Source of the DNA: Nitrospira sp.
GTDB taxonomy: Bacteria > Nitrospirota > Nitrospiria > Nitrospirales > Nitrospiraceae
Direction: 5' to 3'
Assembly (NCBI GenBank): GCA_016873495.1
Contig: VGXC01000003.1
Location: 51,317-115,316, forward strand
DNA length: 64,000 bases
The position numbers and the translations under genes are program-made. Positions 25,383 to 34,557 of the stretch are shown piece by piece; within the stretch, counting starts at the first letter, position 1; each line of letters starts with the position of its first letter. The notes beneath the pieces were generated by a model. The model was not told the DNA's origin, did not search any database, and saw only the letters and a program-made list of their open reading frames with translations.

Positions 25383-26420
25383 ATGGTTTGGGATCCCAAA
25401 GACCCCTGGGGCAAGAAGCAAGACCCGGTGGACGACCTGCTCCGGCAGGCGAAGGAAAAGCTCGGCCCAGGTTTGCCGATCAAAGGCGTCGGTCCCCTTC
25501 TGCTGGCGGCGGCCGCGCTGTTCCTGGTCTGGCAAGGCACCTACATCGTGGCCCCGGACGAGGAAGGGGTCGTCAAGCGCTTCGGCGACATCGTCCGGAG
25601 CGAAGGCCCAGGCCCGCACCTGAAGATTCCCCTCATCGAAACGGTCGAACGCCCCAAAGTGGAGAAACTGCACCGGCTGGAGATCGGTTTCCGCACGGAC
25701 CGGCAGGGACGCCAGCAGATGATCCCCAAGGAGGCCCTGATGCTGACGGGCGACGAGAACATCCTGGGCGTGGAGTTCATCGTTCAGTACAAGATCAAGA
25801 ACGCCAAGGACTACCTGTTCCGCGTGGATGAAATCGAAGAGACGATCCAGAAGGCCGCCGAGGCCGCCATGCGCGAAGTGGTTGGCAAGAGCAAGATCGA
25901 CGAGGCCCTGACCAGCGGCAAGGCGCAGATCCAACAGGACACCCAGACGCTGCTCCAGGGCATCCTGGACCAGTACCAGGCCGGGGTCCAGATCGCCGCC
26001 GTCCAATTGCAGGACGTCGATCCCCCCGAGGCGGTCGTCGCCGCCTTCAAGGACGTGGCCAGCGCCAAGGAGGACCGGGAGAAGCTCATCAACCAATCCC
26101 AGGGCTACCGCAACGACATCATTCCCAAGGCCAAGGGCGAGGCGGCCCAGATCGTGAACCAGGCCAAGGGCTACGCGCAGGCTCGCATTACCCGCGCGGA
26201 AGGCGAAGCCAACCGGTTCATCAAGACGCTGAAGGAATACGAGCAGGCGAAGGACATCATCAGCAAGCGGATCTACATCGAAACGATGGAAGACGTGATG
26301 CCGGGGGTGGAGAAGATCATCCTCGACGGGAAGGCGGGGGACCGGATGCTCCCCTACCTGCCACTAGACAAGAGCCACAAGCCGCCCAAAGCGGCGCCGG
26401 CGGAAGAGAAGAAGCCATGA
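25383..26420 (+). CDS. hflK: Membrane protease modulator HflK
   Basis: SPFH/prohibitin-domain protein of 345 residues that, with HflC, caps FtsH and modulates its proteolysis. A short cytoplasmic Gly/Pro N-terminus (MVWDPKDPWGKK) and one membrane span (LLLAAAALFLVW) are followed by the SPFH domain (YIVAPDEEGVVKRFGDIVRSEGPGPHLKIPLIETVE), a coiled coil and C-terminal segment. AAGGAGCATCTCG precedes the ATG; the longer upstream frame is an artefact. The stop overlaps hflC by 4 bp. ftsH is not in the window. Confidence 0.93.
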   Translation: MVWDPKDPWGKKQDPVDDLLRQAKEKLGPGLPIKGVGPLLLAAAALFLVWQGTYIVAPDEEGVVKRFGDIVRSEGPGPHLKIPLIETVERPKVEKLHRLEIGFRTDRQGRQQMIPKEALMLTGDENILGVEFIVQYKIKNAKDYLFRVDEIEETIQKAAEAAMREVVGKSKIDEALTSGKAQIQQDTQTLLQGILDQYQAGVQIAAVQLQDVDPPEAVVAAFKDVASAKEDREKLINQSQGYRNDIIPKAKGEAAQIVNQAKGYAQARITRAEGEANRFIKTLKEYEQAKDIISKRIYIETMEDVMPGVEKIILDGKAGDRMLPYLPLDKSHKPPKAAPAEEKKP

Positions 26421-27277
26421 GCAGACAGAATATGATCGTCGGCGTGATCGGGGTCATCCTCCTCCTGTTCGTGCTGGGCGCCTCCCCGGTCTTCATCGTG
26501 GACATCACCCAAACGGCGATCGTCGTCCAGCTCGGCAAGCCGGTCCGGAACATCACGAGCCCAGGCCTGGAGCTCAAGGTGCCCTTCATCCAGGAGGTCA
26601 CCTACTTCGACAAACGGCTGCTGGACTACGATTCGTCCGCCCAGGAAGTCATCACCCAGGACAAGAAGACGATCTTGATCGACAACTTCGCCAAGTGGCG
26701 GATCACCGACCCGTTGAAGGTCTATCAGGCCTTCCAGACCCAGCGCGGGGCCCTGCGCCGGCTGGACGACATCATCTATTCCGAGCTGCGGGTGGAAGTG
26801 GGCCGCCACGACCTCTCCGACATCGTGTCCAAGACCCGCTCCGAGGTGATGTCGCTGGTGACGCAGCGGGCGAACGAGAAGGCGGCGGTCTACGGGATCG
26901 AGATTCAGGACGTGCGGATTAAGCGGGCGGACCTGCCCGAGCAGAACGAAAAGGCGGTTTTCGCCCGCATGCAGGCCGAGCGGGAACGGCAGGCCAAGCA
27001 GTACCGGGCCGAGGGCGCCGAAGAGGCGCAGAAAATCCGGTCCGAGGCGGAAAAAGACCGGGAAATCATCCTGGCCGGCGCTTACAAGACGTCGGAAGAA
27101 TTGCGCGGCGAGGGGGATGCGAAGGCGTTCAAACTCTACGCGACGGCCTACCGGCAGGACCCGAAGTTCTTCGAGTTCACGCGCACGATGGAAGCCTACA
27201 AGAAGAGCTTCAAAGAGAACTCCACGATCGTCATGAGCCCCGACTCGGAATTCTTCAAGTACCTCAAACAACGGTAA
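26417..27277 (+). CDS. hflC: Membrane protease modulator HflC
   Basis: Partner of HflK, 286 residues. One N-terminal membrane span (MIVGVIGVILLLFVLGASPVF), SPFH domain (VFIVDITQTAIVVQLGKPVRNITSPGLELKVPFIQEVTYFDKR), then a charged coiled coil (ERERQAKQYRAEGAEEAQKIRSEAEKDREIILAGAYKTSEELRGEGD). ATGA start-stop overlap with hflK implies coupled translation and equal stoichiometry. Confidence 0.94.
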   Translation: MSRQNMIVGVIGVILLLFVLGASPVFIVDITQTAIVVQLGKPVRNITSPGLELKVPFIQEVTYFDKRLLDYDSSAQEVITQDKKTILIDNFAKWRITDPLKVYQAFQTQRGALRRLDDIIYSELRVEVGRHDLSDIVSKTRSEVMSLVTQRANEKAAVYGIEIQDVRIKRADLPEQNEKAVFARMQAERERQAKQYRAEGAEEAQKIRSEAEKDREIILAGAYKTSEELRGEGDAKAFKLYATAYRQDPKFFEFTRTMEAYKKSFKENSTIVMSPDSEFFKYLKQR

Positions 27278-27294
27278 CGAAGCAATGATACGCG

Positions 27295-27725
27295 ATGAAT
27301 GCTGAGTGATGAATGATGGTTACAAGACCCGGGCGGAATGCTCCGCGTTTCGTTTTGCCGTCTTGACCGAGGCCACCAGGATGGCCAGGAGTTCCTTCGC
27401 TTCTCCGTTCACATCTTCGAATCTTTCTCCCGACACAATGTCGCTTTCTCGCAGCAGTTCCATCCAGTAAATCACCTCCTCAAGCTCTTGCAACCCCGAC
27501 TCGACTTGCTCACAAACTCCGCTCATGACCTAGCCCTGCTCGCTTCACGATAATGCGCTCCCACGGAAGTCCCGCTCCGCAGAAGCAGTTTTCCCAACAC
27601 GTGGGCGACTGTTGTCTTCGGAAGCGATGCGTACAGCCGAACGATACGGAGCGCGAACTTTTTCGTCCTCTCTCCTAAGTCGTTAGCCACTTGTCTATTG
27701 CCAACATTCATCATTCAGCATTCAT
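27295..27725. repeat. 431-bp unit bounded by 25-bp inverted repeats around a dead four-helix-bundle gene
   Basis: ATGAATGCTGAGTGATGAATGATGG (27295-27319; shown as positions, 25 bp) is matched on the other strand by 27701-27725 at 23 of 25 bases. The two arms lie immediately outside the open frames of a four-helix-bundle gene. The right arm includes that gene's start region and the unit ends 14 bp before the fhs stop. No transposase is present. Confidence 0.6.
27320..27714 (-). pseudogene. Four-helix-bundle (23S rRNA IVP-like) protein, disrupted
   Basis: Two open frames that together make one four-helix-bundle protein: the first ends ...GTSVGAHYREASRARS at a TGA (27523-27525), and the second begins in another frame and ends ...QELEEVIYWMELLRES...AKRNAEHSARVL. 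Reading past the TGA in the first frame gives AEFVSK, which is the expected family sequence, before the frame shifts near 27505 into VESGLQELEE. So at least one nonsense change and one single-base loss separate it from an intact copy. Its usual role, as an rRNA intervening-sequence or diversity-associated protein, is unknown. Confidence 0.75.
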
Positions 27726-27738
27726 ACTTCATCGTTTC

Positions 27739-29427
27739 TCACGAGAGTCCGGTAATTTCCCCCGTCTCCGGATCCAGGTCTATCCGTTCGCCGGCCGGCT
27801 GTCTCGGCAGGCCCGGCATCAGTTGAATTCCAGAACAGACCGCCGTCAGGAATCCTGCCCCGGCCAGAATGCGCAATTCCTTGATCGGAAGGGTGAATCC
27901 TGTGGGTCTGCCCTTCAACTGGGCATCGTGCGACAGGGACAAGGGCGTCTTGGCCATGCAGACCGGAAACGCCCCAAAGCCAAGCCGCACCGCTTGCTGA
28001 ATCCCCGCCTCCGCCTTCTCCTCATAGGAGACGCCCGCCGCCCCATAGATGCGCTTGGCCACAGTTTCGATTTTCTGTTTGATCGGCGCTTCGTCCGCAT
28101 ACAACGGCTGATAGACAGAGGGGGTCTTGCAGGCCGCCTCAACGGCTTGCGCGAGTTCCTCGGCGCCCCGTCCTCCGTCGATGAAGTGGGTAGAGACTGC
28201 CGAGCCTACTGCGCCGGCCGAGACGGCCCAGTCCCGCACATACTGCAACTCATCGGCCGCATCGTCCTGAAAGGCATTGATAGCCACCACCGCCGGCACC
28301 CCGAACGTCCGGACATTGGCCAGATGTTGCTCCAGATTGGCCAACCCCTTGGTCAGGGCGTCCCGGTTCGGACCGGTCAGACCGGGAGGCAGCGGCACTC
28401 CCGCCTTCACGACCCCTCCACCGCCGTGCAGTTTTAACGCCCGAAGCGTGGCCACGATCACCGCCGCAGCGGGCCGCAACCCGGAGGCCCGGCATTTGAT
28501 ATTGAAAAACTTCTCCGCCCCCAGGTCGCTTCCGAATCCTGCCTCGGTCACCACGTACTCGGCGGTCTGCAAAGCCAGCCGGTCGGCCAGGATCGAGCAG
28601 TTTCCATGGGCGATGTTCCCGAACGGCCCCGTGTGGATCAAGGCTGGGGTTCCTTCAATGGTCTGGACGAGATTGGGACAGAGGGCGTCCCGGAGAAGGA
28701 CCGCCATCGCTCCCGTGCACTTGAGTTGGGCAGCCGTGATCGGTGTGCCCTCTTTGGTGAAGCCCACTAAGATTCGGCTCAGGCGTCGTCGAAGATCGTC
28801 CACCCCTGAGGCCAAGGCCAGGATCGCCATGACTTCGGAGGCCTCGGTCAGGACAAACTCGCCGTCCCGTCCTGGACGCCCATCAGGCCCTCCAAAATGG
28901 ACCTGCCGTAAGGCCCGGTCGTTGATCCCAATGGCCCTCGGCCAGGCAATCCTGGCCGGATCGAGAGTAAGGCTATTGCCCTGATACAGATGGTTGTCGA
29001 GGAACGCCGAGAGAAGATTGTGAGCGGAGGCGGCGGCATGGGCATCGCCAGTGAAATGGAGGTTGATGTCCTCCATCGGTAGGACTTGGGCCCTGCCTCC
29101 ACCGGTCCCTCCCCCTTTGAGCCCGAAGACCGGGCCGAGTGACGGCTGCCTGAGGGTCACGACGGCTCGACGGCCGAGCCGGCAGAGCCCCATGGCCAGG
29201 CCGATCGAGGTTGTGGTCTTGCCTTCCCCCAGCGGTGTAGGGTTGATGGCCGTGACGAGCACGTACCGGCCCACCGGACGGTCGGCCAGGCGTTCAAGTG
29301 CCGAGAGAGCCACCTTGGCCTTCCATGGGCCGTAGCGGATCAACTCCTCGGGCCGGAGCCCCAGCACCTCCCCGATTTGTTCGATGGGACGAGGGGAGAC
29401 GGAGTGCGCTATTTCAAGGTCAGTCAC
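27739..29427 (-). CDS. fhs: Formate-tetrahydrofolate ligase
   Basis: Converts formate, ATP and tetrahydrofolate to 10-formyl-tetrahydrofolate, feeding one-carbon metabolism and the methyl branch of the Wood-Ljungdahl route or purine/formyl-Met synthesis. 562 residues, normal length. The ATP-binding loop TPLGEGKTTT (64-73) is clear, with VFGLKGGGTGGGRAQVLPMEDINLHFTGD, FGNIAHGNCSILAD and VTEAGFGSDLGAEKFF all family hallmarks. It is transcribed toward the four-helix-bundle remnant. No folD is adjacent here. Confidence 0.97.
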   Translation of the reverse strand: MTDLEIAHSVSPRPIEQIGEVLGLRPEELIRYGPWKAKVALSALERLADRPVGRYVLVTAINPTPLGEGKTTTSIGLAMGLCRLGRRAVVTLRQPSLGPVFGLKGGGTGGGRAQVLPMEDINLHFTGDAHAAASAHNLLSAFLDNHLYQGNSLTLDPARIAWPRAIGINDRALRQVHFGGPDGRPGRDGEFVLTEASEVMAILALASGVDDLRRRLSRILVGFTKEGTPITAAQLKCTGAMAVLLRDALCPNLVQTIEGTPALIHTGPFGNIAHGNCSILADRLALQTAEYVVTEAGFGSDLGAEKFFNIKCRASGLRPAAAVIVATLRALKLHGGGGVVKAGVPLPPGLTGPNRDALTKGLANLEQHLANVRTFGVPAVVAINAFQDDAADELQYVRDWAVSAGAVGSAVSTHFIDGGRGAEELAQAVEAACKTPSVYQPLYADEAPIKQKIETVAKRIYGAAGVSYEEKAEAGIQQAVRLGFGAFPVCMAKTPLSLSHDAQLKGRPTGFTLPIKELRILAGAGFLTAVCSGIQLMPGLPRQPAGERIDLDPETGEITGLS

Positions 29428-29514
29428 TCTGCACCTCTTCGGTCAGAGCCTTGGAGTGTTGGGATGGGCCGACAGTGGCAGGGATGACGAACAAGGACCG
29501 GGAGGGGTTCGACT

Positions 29515-30504
29515 TTAATCCAGGATATAACGTTGCGGGTTGACGGGCCGTTCGTTCACTTTGATCATGTAGTGCAAATGCGGGCCGGTGGAGAGCCCGC
29601 TGCTGCCGACGAGACCGATCAAGTCTCCCCGCTTCACCTTTTGTCCCTGCTTGACCATTGGTTTCGCCAAGTGCCCATATTGGGTTTCAAGCCCGAACCC
29701 GTGCTCAATCGCGACCATGTTCCCCATCTTGGAGTCGAAACCGACCGCGGTCACGGTGCCGCCGGCCGGAGCGTGGACCGGCGCATTGGGCGGCGCCCCG
29801 ATATCCAACCCGTCGTGCACGGCGGGAAGTCCGGTAAAGGGAGAAATCCTCGGACCAAACCCGGAGGTAACCCAGCCCTTGACCGGCCAGACGGAAGGAG
29901 TTGAACCCCACCGGGTCCAACGTTCCTTGGCCGCTGCGGTTAATTCATCCAAGGATCGTTCTTGAGAGATGGCCTCTCGCTGCAACCAGTTGATTTTCTT
30001 TTGGACTTTCGTCGCCAGGTCTTGTTCCCATAGTTGATTCTCTTCGGACAGCTTGGGAGTCTGGAGTTCGACATCCTGCCCATCGACCGACGCCCCGTCT
30101 GTCTTGTCGACAGGAGCCTGGCTGCTCTCCACCAGCGGAGTCTCTTCACCGCCCTGACCGTTCAGATAATCCTCCGGCTTCAAGGACTCGATGCCCAGCA
30201 TGACCCGTAGCTTTTCGTTCACTTCCTTCATGGCCAAGACCCGCCGCCTGAGGTCTTCAACCGCCGTGGAGAAGCCATTGGTCTGTTCCTTGGCACTCAG
30301 CAATTCCTGCCGAATCTCGTTTAATTCCCATAATTTGCCCGTTTGAATCACATACTGGGAGAGCAAGAGGATCTCCCCAAGAATTAGCGCGATTCCCACC
30401 ATCACCGCCTTACGAACGATGGCACGAGGAAAGCTGAAGCGCAGTGGCTTCGCCGTCGTTCCCCGGAAGATCACGATGGTGTAGGCTTCGTCTTGTTGGC
30501 TCAT
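29515..30504 (-). CDS. M23-family metallopeptidase (LytM/NlpD-like murein hydrolase or activator)
   Basis: 329 residues. A cytoplasmic N-terminus and one membrane span (AVMVGIALILGEILLLSQYVI, ~32-52) lead into a coiled-coil (~55-110), a linker, and a C-terminal M23 domain. Zinc ligands fit H and D in PAVHDGLDIGAP and the HLHY motif (GPHLHYMIKV). All metal residues appear intact, so it may be an active endopeptidase. Divergence from CutA is absent: both are on the minus strand, 72 bp apart. Confidence 0.9.
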   Translation of the reverse strand: MSQQDEAYTIVIFRGTTAKPLRFSFPRAIVRKAVMVGIALILGEILLLSQYVIQTGKLWELNEIRQELLSAKEQTNGFSTAVEDLRRRVLAMKEVNEKLRVMLGIESLKPEDYLNGQGGEETPLVESSQAPVDKTDGASVDGQDVELQTPKLSEENQLWEQDLATKVQKKINWLQREAISQERSLDELTAAAKERWTRWGSTPSVWPVKGWVTSGFGPRISPFTGLPAVHDGLDIGAPPNAPVHAPAGGTVTAVGFDSKMGNMVAIEHGFGLETQYGHLAKPMVKQGQKVKRGDLIGLVGSSGLSTGPHLHYMIKVNERPVNPQRYILD

Positions 30505-30576
30505 CAGCTATACTCTAGACCCCCGAATGGACTACTTGCATCAAGAGGGCCAGTTTACTGAAACCAGACTTATGGG

Positions 30577-30939
30577 TCAACAATTTTTCGATTTCCTTAA
30601 TTTATTCTTTGGCTTATTGGTCACAACCTGAATCCATTCCAAATAGTCCGCCGAGCCCTTTTTGATAGGAAGGGCAATAATTTCCGGTACCTGGTAGGAA
30701 TGAAGTGCCTTGACCGTCCTGACCAGGTCCGCAAAGAGGGCCCCCCTCGTTTTGAGGATCATCAGGGTTTCTCGCTCTTCCGCAACCTTCCCTTCCCACC
30801 AAAACAAGGAACGGACCCCCGGCAAGAGGGTGACGCAGGCAGCCATTTTATCCTGCACCAGCCGATGCCCGATCCGGCAGGCCTCTTCATCGGAGGAGGC
30901 CGTGACGAACACCACAATGGATTGTTCAGCCTTGTGCAT
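30577..30939 (-). CDS. cutA: Divalent-cation tolerance protein CutA
   Basis: 120-residue trimeric CutA1-type protein, associated with copper tolerance. Signature segments: SIVVFVTASSDEEACRIGHRLVQDKMAACVTLLPGVRSLFWWEGKV, EERETLMILKTRGALFADLVRTVKALHSYQVPEIIALPI and YLEWI. Start at 30937-30939 (MHKAEQS) is preceded by GGGGAG at 7-nt spacing; an upstream in-frame Met at 30963 is less likely. A C-terminal basic tail (NKPKNKLRKSKNC) is longer than usual. Confidence 0.93.
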   Translation of the reverse strand: MHKAEQSIVVFVTASSDEEACRIGHRLVQDKMAACVTLLPGVRSLFWWEGKVAEERETLMILKTRGALFADLVRTVKALHSYQVPEIIALPIKKGSADYLEWIQVVTNKPKNKLRKSKNC

Positions 30940-31071
30940 GCCAGGACTCCCCTCGCCGGACATTCCGACCACCCGCAATCGCGGGCGGGACTGCCTTATG
31001 CAACAATCCTCGATTGACAGAGGCGGAAATCCCAGCTTATGATGCGTTTCCCACCAGTTATGGAGGTTGTC

Positions 31072-31395
31072 ATGGGCTTTACGATCACTCCGCGCGAATT
31101 AAAAGAACGGCTCGATAAAGGCGATGCACTCTGCCTATTGGATGTTCGGGAAGAATGGGAGAATTCTTTAGCCAAGCTGGAGGGTTCCGTCCTCATCCCT
31201 CTCGGCACGTTGCCCCAATCTCTGAGCAAGCTGGACCGGAATGCGGAAATTATCGCCTACTGCCATCATGGGATGCGGAGTGCGGATGCGACCGGCTTCC
31301 TGATGCAGCAGGGTTTCACCAAGGTGAAGAACCTGGTTGGAGGTATCGATGCCTGGTCCATCCAGGTGGACCCGAACGTCCCCCGCTACCGCTGA
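31072..31395 (+). CDS. Rhodanese-domain protein, single domain
   Basis: 107-residue sulfurtransferase domain. Motifs: LLDVREEWE near residues 23-30 and the active-site loop IIAYCHHGMRS with Cys64, the nucleophile that would carry a persulfide. The start after TGGAGGTTGT at 31072 is preferred over the ATG at 31039. Divergent from cutA and convergent with the epimerase genes. Sulfur donor and acceptor are unknown. Confidence 0.92.
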   Translation: MGFTITPRELKERLDKGDALCLLDVREEWENSLAKLEGSVLIPLGTLPQSLSKLDRNAEIIAYCHHGMRSADATGFLMQQGFTKVKNLVGGIDAWSIQVDPNVPRYR

Positions 31396-31452
31396 GTTTC
31401 ACCGGATAGCCGCTCCACGCTTAGGCGGGATCGCATCCCCGGCACGGGCGGT

Positions 31453-32376
31453 TTAGACTCCGACGCCACGAAAGAAGTCGACCGTCCGACCTAGGCCCTC
31501 CCGGATGGACACTTTGTTGTCCCAGCCCAGTTCACGCCGCAGCTTGGTCGAGTCCACCACGCTGCGCAGTTGCTCCCCCTTCTTGGCCGGCCCATGTAGC
31601 TCTTTGCATTGCGGGTTGGTCAGGTCGGCCAGGATCCGGAACAATTCGTTGACCGTTGTTTCCTCTCCCGTCCCGACATTGTAGGTGCCTTGCACCTCCT
31701 TGCCCATGACCGCCAGATGGGCTTCCACGGTGTCGTCCACAAAGATAAAGTCCCGAGTCTGCCGGCCGTTGCCGTTGATGATCGGCTGTTCGCCGTGCAA
31801 GAGTTTCTGCGCAAAAATCGAAACCACACCGGCCTCGCCCTCCGGGTCCTGGCGGGGCCCGTAGACGTTTGCGAACCGAAGGCTGACCGCCTGGATCCCG
31901 CTCACAGCCTGATAGTAGAACAGATAATGTTCGCCGCAGAGCTTGCTGATTCCATAGGGAGACATGGGCCGGAGGGGGTGGGTCTCCGGAGCGGGAAACA
32001 CCTCCTGCTCCCCATAGATGGCCCCGCCGGACGAAGCAAAGATCACCTTTCTGGTTCCGTGCTTCACCGCCTGGGCCAGGACGTTTAGCGTGCCTAAAAT
32101 ATTGATCTGGGCGTCATAGGTCGGATCCGCCACGGAACGCCGCACGTCCATTTGAGCGGCCAGGTGCATCACCATCGTCGGCCGCTCTTTCCGGAACACC
32201 CGCTCGAGTCCGCTGCCCTGAATGTCCGTCTTGTAAAAATTTGCAGCCTTGTTGATGTTCTTGCGCTTGCCCGTGGAGAGATTGTCCACCACGACCACGT
32301 CGTAACCTTCTTGCACCAGCCGGTCTACCAGATGGGATCCGATAAAGCCGGCGCCGCCCGTCACCAGAATTTTCAT
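31453..32376 (-). CDS. NAD-dependent epimerase/dehydratase (GalE-like SDR)
   Basis: 307-residue extended SDR. NAD motif GGAGFIGSH (6-14), catalytic S/Y/K set: SS in IFASSGGAIYG and YxxxK in SPYGISKL. The body resembles UDP-glucose/UDP-GlcNAc 4-epimerases acting in polysaccharide sugar-nucleotide supply. The start at 32374-32376 is taken from MKILVTGG, overlapping the stop of the next upstream gene by 4 bp (ATGA). A ten-residue longer frame lacks a ribosome site. Confidence 0.9.
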   Translation of the reverse strand: MKILVTGGAGFIGSHLVDRLVQEGYDVVVVDNLSTGKRKNINKAANFYKTDIQGSGLERVFRKERPTMVMHLAAQMDVRRSVADPTYDAQINILGTLNVLAQAVKHGTRKVIFASSGGAIYGEQEVFPAPETHPLRPMSPYGISKLCGEHYLFYYQAVSGIQAVSLRFANVYGPRQDPEGEAGVVSIFAQKLLHGEQPIINGNGRQTRDFIFVDDTVEAHLAVMGKEVQGTYNVGTGEETTVNELFRILADLTNPQCKELHGPAKKGEQLRSVVDSTKLRRELGWDNKVSIREGLGRTVDFFRGVGV

Positions 32377-33347
32377 GCCGCCCCCCGCCTCATGGTCCGG
32401 AACCATTCCACAAACCGTTGCACCCCTTCCACGACCGGCGTGGCGGGGCGATAGCCCAACAGCGACCGGGCCTTGGTGATATCGGCATAGGTCACCGGCA
32501 CGTCGCCGGGCTGATCAGGCAGGGCCTGGATCTTCGCCGTCTTGCCCAGGCACTTCTCGATCAGCTGAATGAGCGCCCGCAGCTCGATCGTGGCCGATTC
32601 GCCCAGATTGAAGACCTCGAAGGGAAAGGGGCGGTCCAAGGCCGCCACGACTCCCTGCACGATATCGTCGATATAGGTGAAATCCCGCCTCGAACTCCCG
32701 TCGCCGAACATCGGCACCAGGTGCCCCTCTTCGATCTGCCGCACAAACTGATGGATCGCCATCTCCGGCCTCTGCCTGGGCCCATAGACGGTGAAAAACC
32801 GCAGGCAGGTGATGGGAATCTTGTGCAAGTGATGGTAGGTGTAGCAAATCAGCTCGCCGGCCAGCTTCGTCGCCGCATAGGGAGAAATGGGTCGGCTCAA
32901 CGCCGCCGTTTCCGAAAAGGGCACCGTGGGCAGCCCGCCGTACACCGACGAGGAAGAGGCAAACACGAAGGTCGTCAACGGACGCCGACGCGCTACCTCC
33001 AGCAGCACGATCGTGCCCCGCATGTTCACGTCCTCGTAGAGGAGCGGGTCTTTGATCGAAGGCCGAACCCCCGCCCGGGCCGCCGCGTGGAAAATCCTGG
33101 TTACCCCTTCGGCCTCGCAGAGGGCCTCCACCCGGGCCTGATCCCGGATATCTCCCTCGACTAGTTTGTATTTAGGATTGGACAAGGCCGCGCGGACGTT
33201 CACCCGCTTGATGGCGGGATCGTAAAACGAATCGAAGTTGTCCAGACACAGAACCCGCTCGCCGCGGGCGAGCAACGCTTCGACCACATGGGAGCCGATG
33301 AACCCCGCGCCGCCTGTCACCAACGTACACGGTTCCGTCTTGCCCAT
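32373..33347 (-). CDS. NAD-dependent epimerase, UDP-glucuronate 4-epimerase-like
   Basis: 324-residue extended SDR upstream of, and overlapping, the previous epimerase. GGAGFIGSHVVEALLARGERVLCLDNFDSFYDPAIKRVNV carries the NAD motif and the DNF/YD stretch typical of UDP-glucuronate 4-epimerases (LspL/CapI type). Catalytic residues: ASSSSVYGG and SPYAATKL. Precedes the 4-bp overlapping GalE-like gene, so the two form an operon; they probably supply a polysaccharide route whose glycosyltransferases are elsewhere. Confidence 0.9.
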   Translation of the reverse strand: MGKTEPCTLVTGGAGFIGSHVVEALLARGERVLCLDNFDSFYDPAIKRVNVRAALSNPKYKLVEGDIRDQARVEALCEAEGVTRIFHAAARAGVRPSIKDPLLYEDVNMRGTIVLLEVARRRPLTTFVFASSSSVYGGLPTVPFSETAALSRPISPYAATKLAGELICYTYHHLHKIPITCLRFFTVYGPRQRPEMAIHQFVRQIEEGHLVPMFGDGSSRRDFTYIDDIVQGVVAALDRPFPFEVFNLGESATIELRALIQLIEKCLGKTAKIQALPDQPGDVPVTYADITKARSLLGYRPATPVVEGVQRFVEWFRTMRRGAA

Positions 33348-33365
33348 CCCGACTCTCTCTAAAGC

Positions 33366-34127
33366 CTAGTGTTGGGGCTGATACCGCCAGCCGACCAGGA
33401 TTTCGCGATTCCCCTTCTGTCCAGGCACGGGCGAGTCCAGCACCCCGATTCCCGTCAGGCCCAGGCCCTCCGCACAAGCGCGGACCTTCTCGGTCACGGC
33501 GCGGCGCTGCTCTTCATCCCGGACAATGCCTCCGCGGCCGACCTGGCCCTTGCCGACTTCGAACTGGGGCTTCACCAACGCAATGACCAGCGCCGGCTCC
33601 CGCAAAAACCGGATGACGCAAGGCAAGACCAGCGTCAGCGAAATGAACGACACGTCGATTACGGCCAGGTCGATCGGTTCCGGAATCGCCGATGGGTCCA
33701 GGTACCGGATGTTGCACCGGTCCAGCACAACCACCCGCGGATCTTGCCGCAGCTTCCAGTCCAACTGCCCGAATCCGACGTCCACCGCATAGACGATGCG
33801 GGCCCCGGCCTGCAGCAAGCAATCGGTGAATCCGCCGGTGGATGCGCCCACATCCAGCGCCGCCAGCCCGGTCGGGACAACCTTGAATGCCGTCAACGCC
33901 GCCGCCAGCTTGCCGCCCGCCCGGCTGGCATAAGGGGGCCGACTGGCCACCTCGATCGCAGCGTCGAGGGACACCAGCTTCGCCTGTTTATCGACCAGAA
34001 CCCCGTCCACCGTGACGGCCCCGGCCATGATGAAGCCGGCGGCTTGCTCACGGCTGGCGGCCAGGCCTCGCGCCACCAGCGCGCGATCCAAGCGTTCCCG
34101 CACCGGCGCCTTCCTCTGAGCCGTCAT
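33366..34127 (-). CDS. tlyA: TlyA-type 16S/23S rRNA 2'-O-methyltransferase (hemolysin A family)
   Basis: 253 residues. N-terminal S4-like RNA-binding domain (RLDRALVARGLAASREQAAGFIMAGAVTVDGVLVDKQ) and an FtsJ-like SAM domain with the motif ALDVGASTGGFTDCLLQAGA. Known to methylate ribose in both ribosomal subunits in actinobacteria. It is the last gene of the rny-ymdB-xseA-xseB-tlyA run and lies just past the start of the epimerase pair. Confidence 0.93.
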   Translation of the reverse strand: MTAQRKAPVRERLDRALVARGLAASREQAAGFIMAGAVTVDGVLVDKQAKLVSLDAAIEVASRPPYASRAGGKLAAALTAFKVVPTGLAALDVGASTGGFTDCLLQAGARIVYAVDVGFGQLDWKLRQDPRVVVLDRCNIRYLDPSAIPEPIDLAVIDVSFISLTLVLPCVIRFLREPALVIALVKPQFEVGKGQVGRGGIVRDEEQRRAVTEKVRACAEGLGLTGIGVLDSPVPGQKGNREILVGWRYQPQH

Positions 34128-34219
34128 GAAGGGGAGGCATCCTACAAACGTGTGTCACTTACGCCCGCCGCAGCGCCGGCTGATGCAGATGCCCGACTCG
34201 GCAGGCGAGCGCGGCCAGA

Positions 34220-34483
34220 TCAATCTGATTCCGGAGGCAGGGCGGCGTCGTTCTCGTCGGCGTCGAAAGTGAAAGCGCGCAGGCGCTTCTTCCCATCCTT
34301 GTCTTGCACCAGGATTTCGACTTTCCGCTCCGCATCGTCTAACATTTTGAGGCAGGTCTTGGACAGTTTGATGCCTTCCTCGAAGATCTTCAAGGACTCA
34401 TCGAGCGGGAGATCGCCTTTCTCCAACTCCGACACGATCGTTTCCAATCGCGACATGGCTTCTTCGAACTTCAACGCCGGCAC
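34220..34483 (-). CDS. xseB: Exonuclease VII small subunit
   Basis: 87-residue all-helical subunit with LKFEEAMSRLETIVSELEKGDLPLDESLKIFEEGIKLSKTC, the family core. Forms a complex with XseA that degrades single-stranded DNA from both ends. GGAGGGTCC precedes the start. Located 74 bp after xseA in the same direction. Confidence 0.95.
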   Translation of the reverse strand: MPALKFEEAMSRLETIVSELEKGDLPLDESLKIFEEGIKLSKTCLKMLDDAERKVEILVQDKDGKKRLRAFTFDADENDAALPPESD

Positions 34484-34557
34484 GGACCCTCCTTAGCTCA
34501 CCGGCTGCTCGCCGGCGAAGGCGTTATTATACCTGGCCGCCCCCCTGGGTCAAGCGA

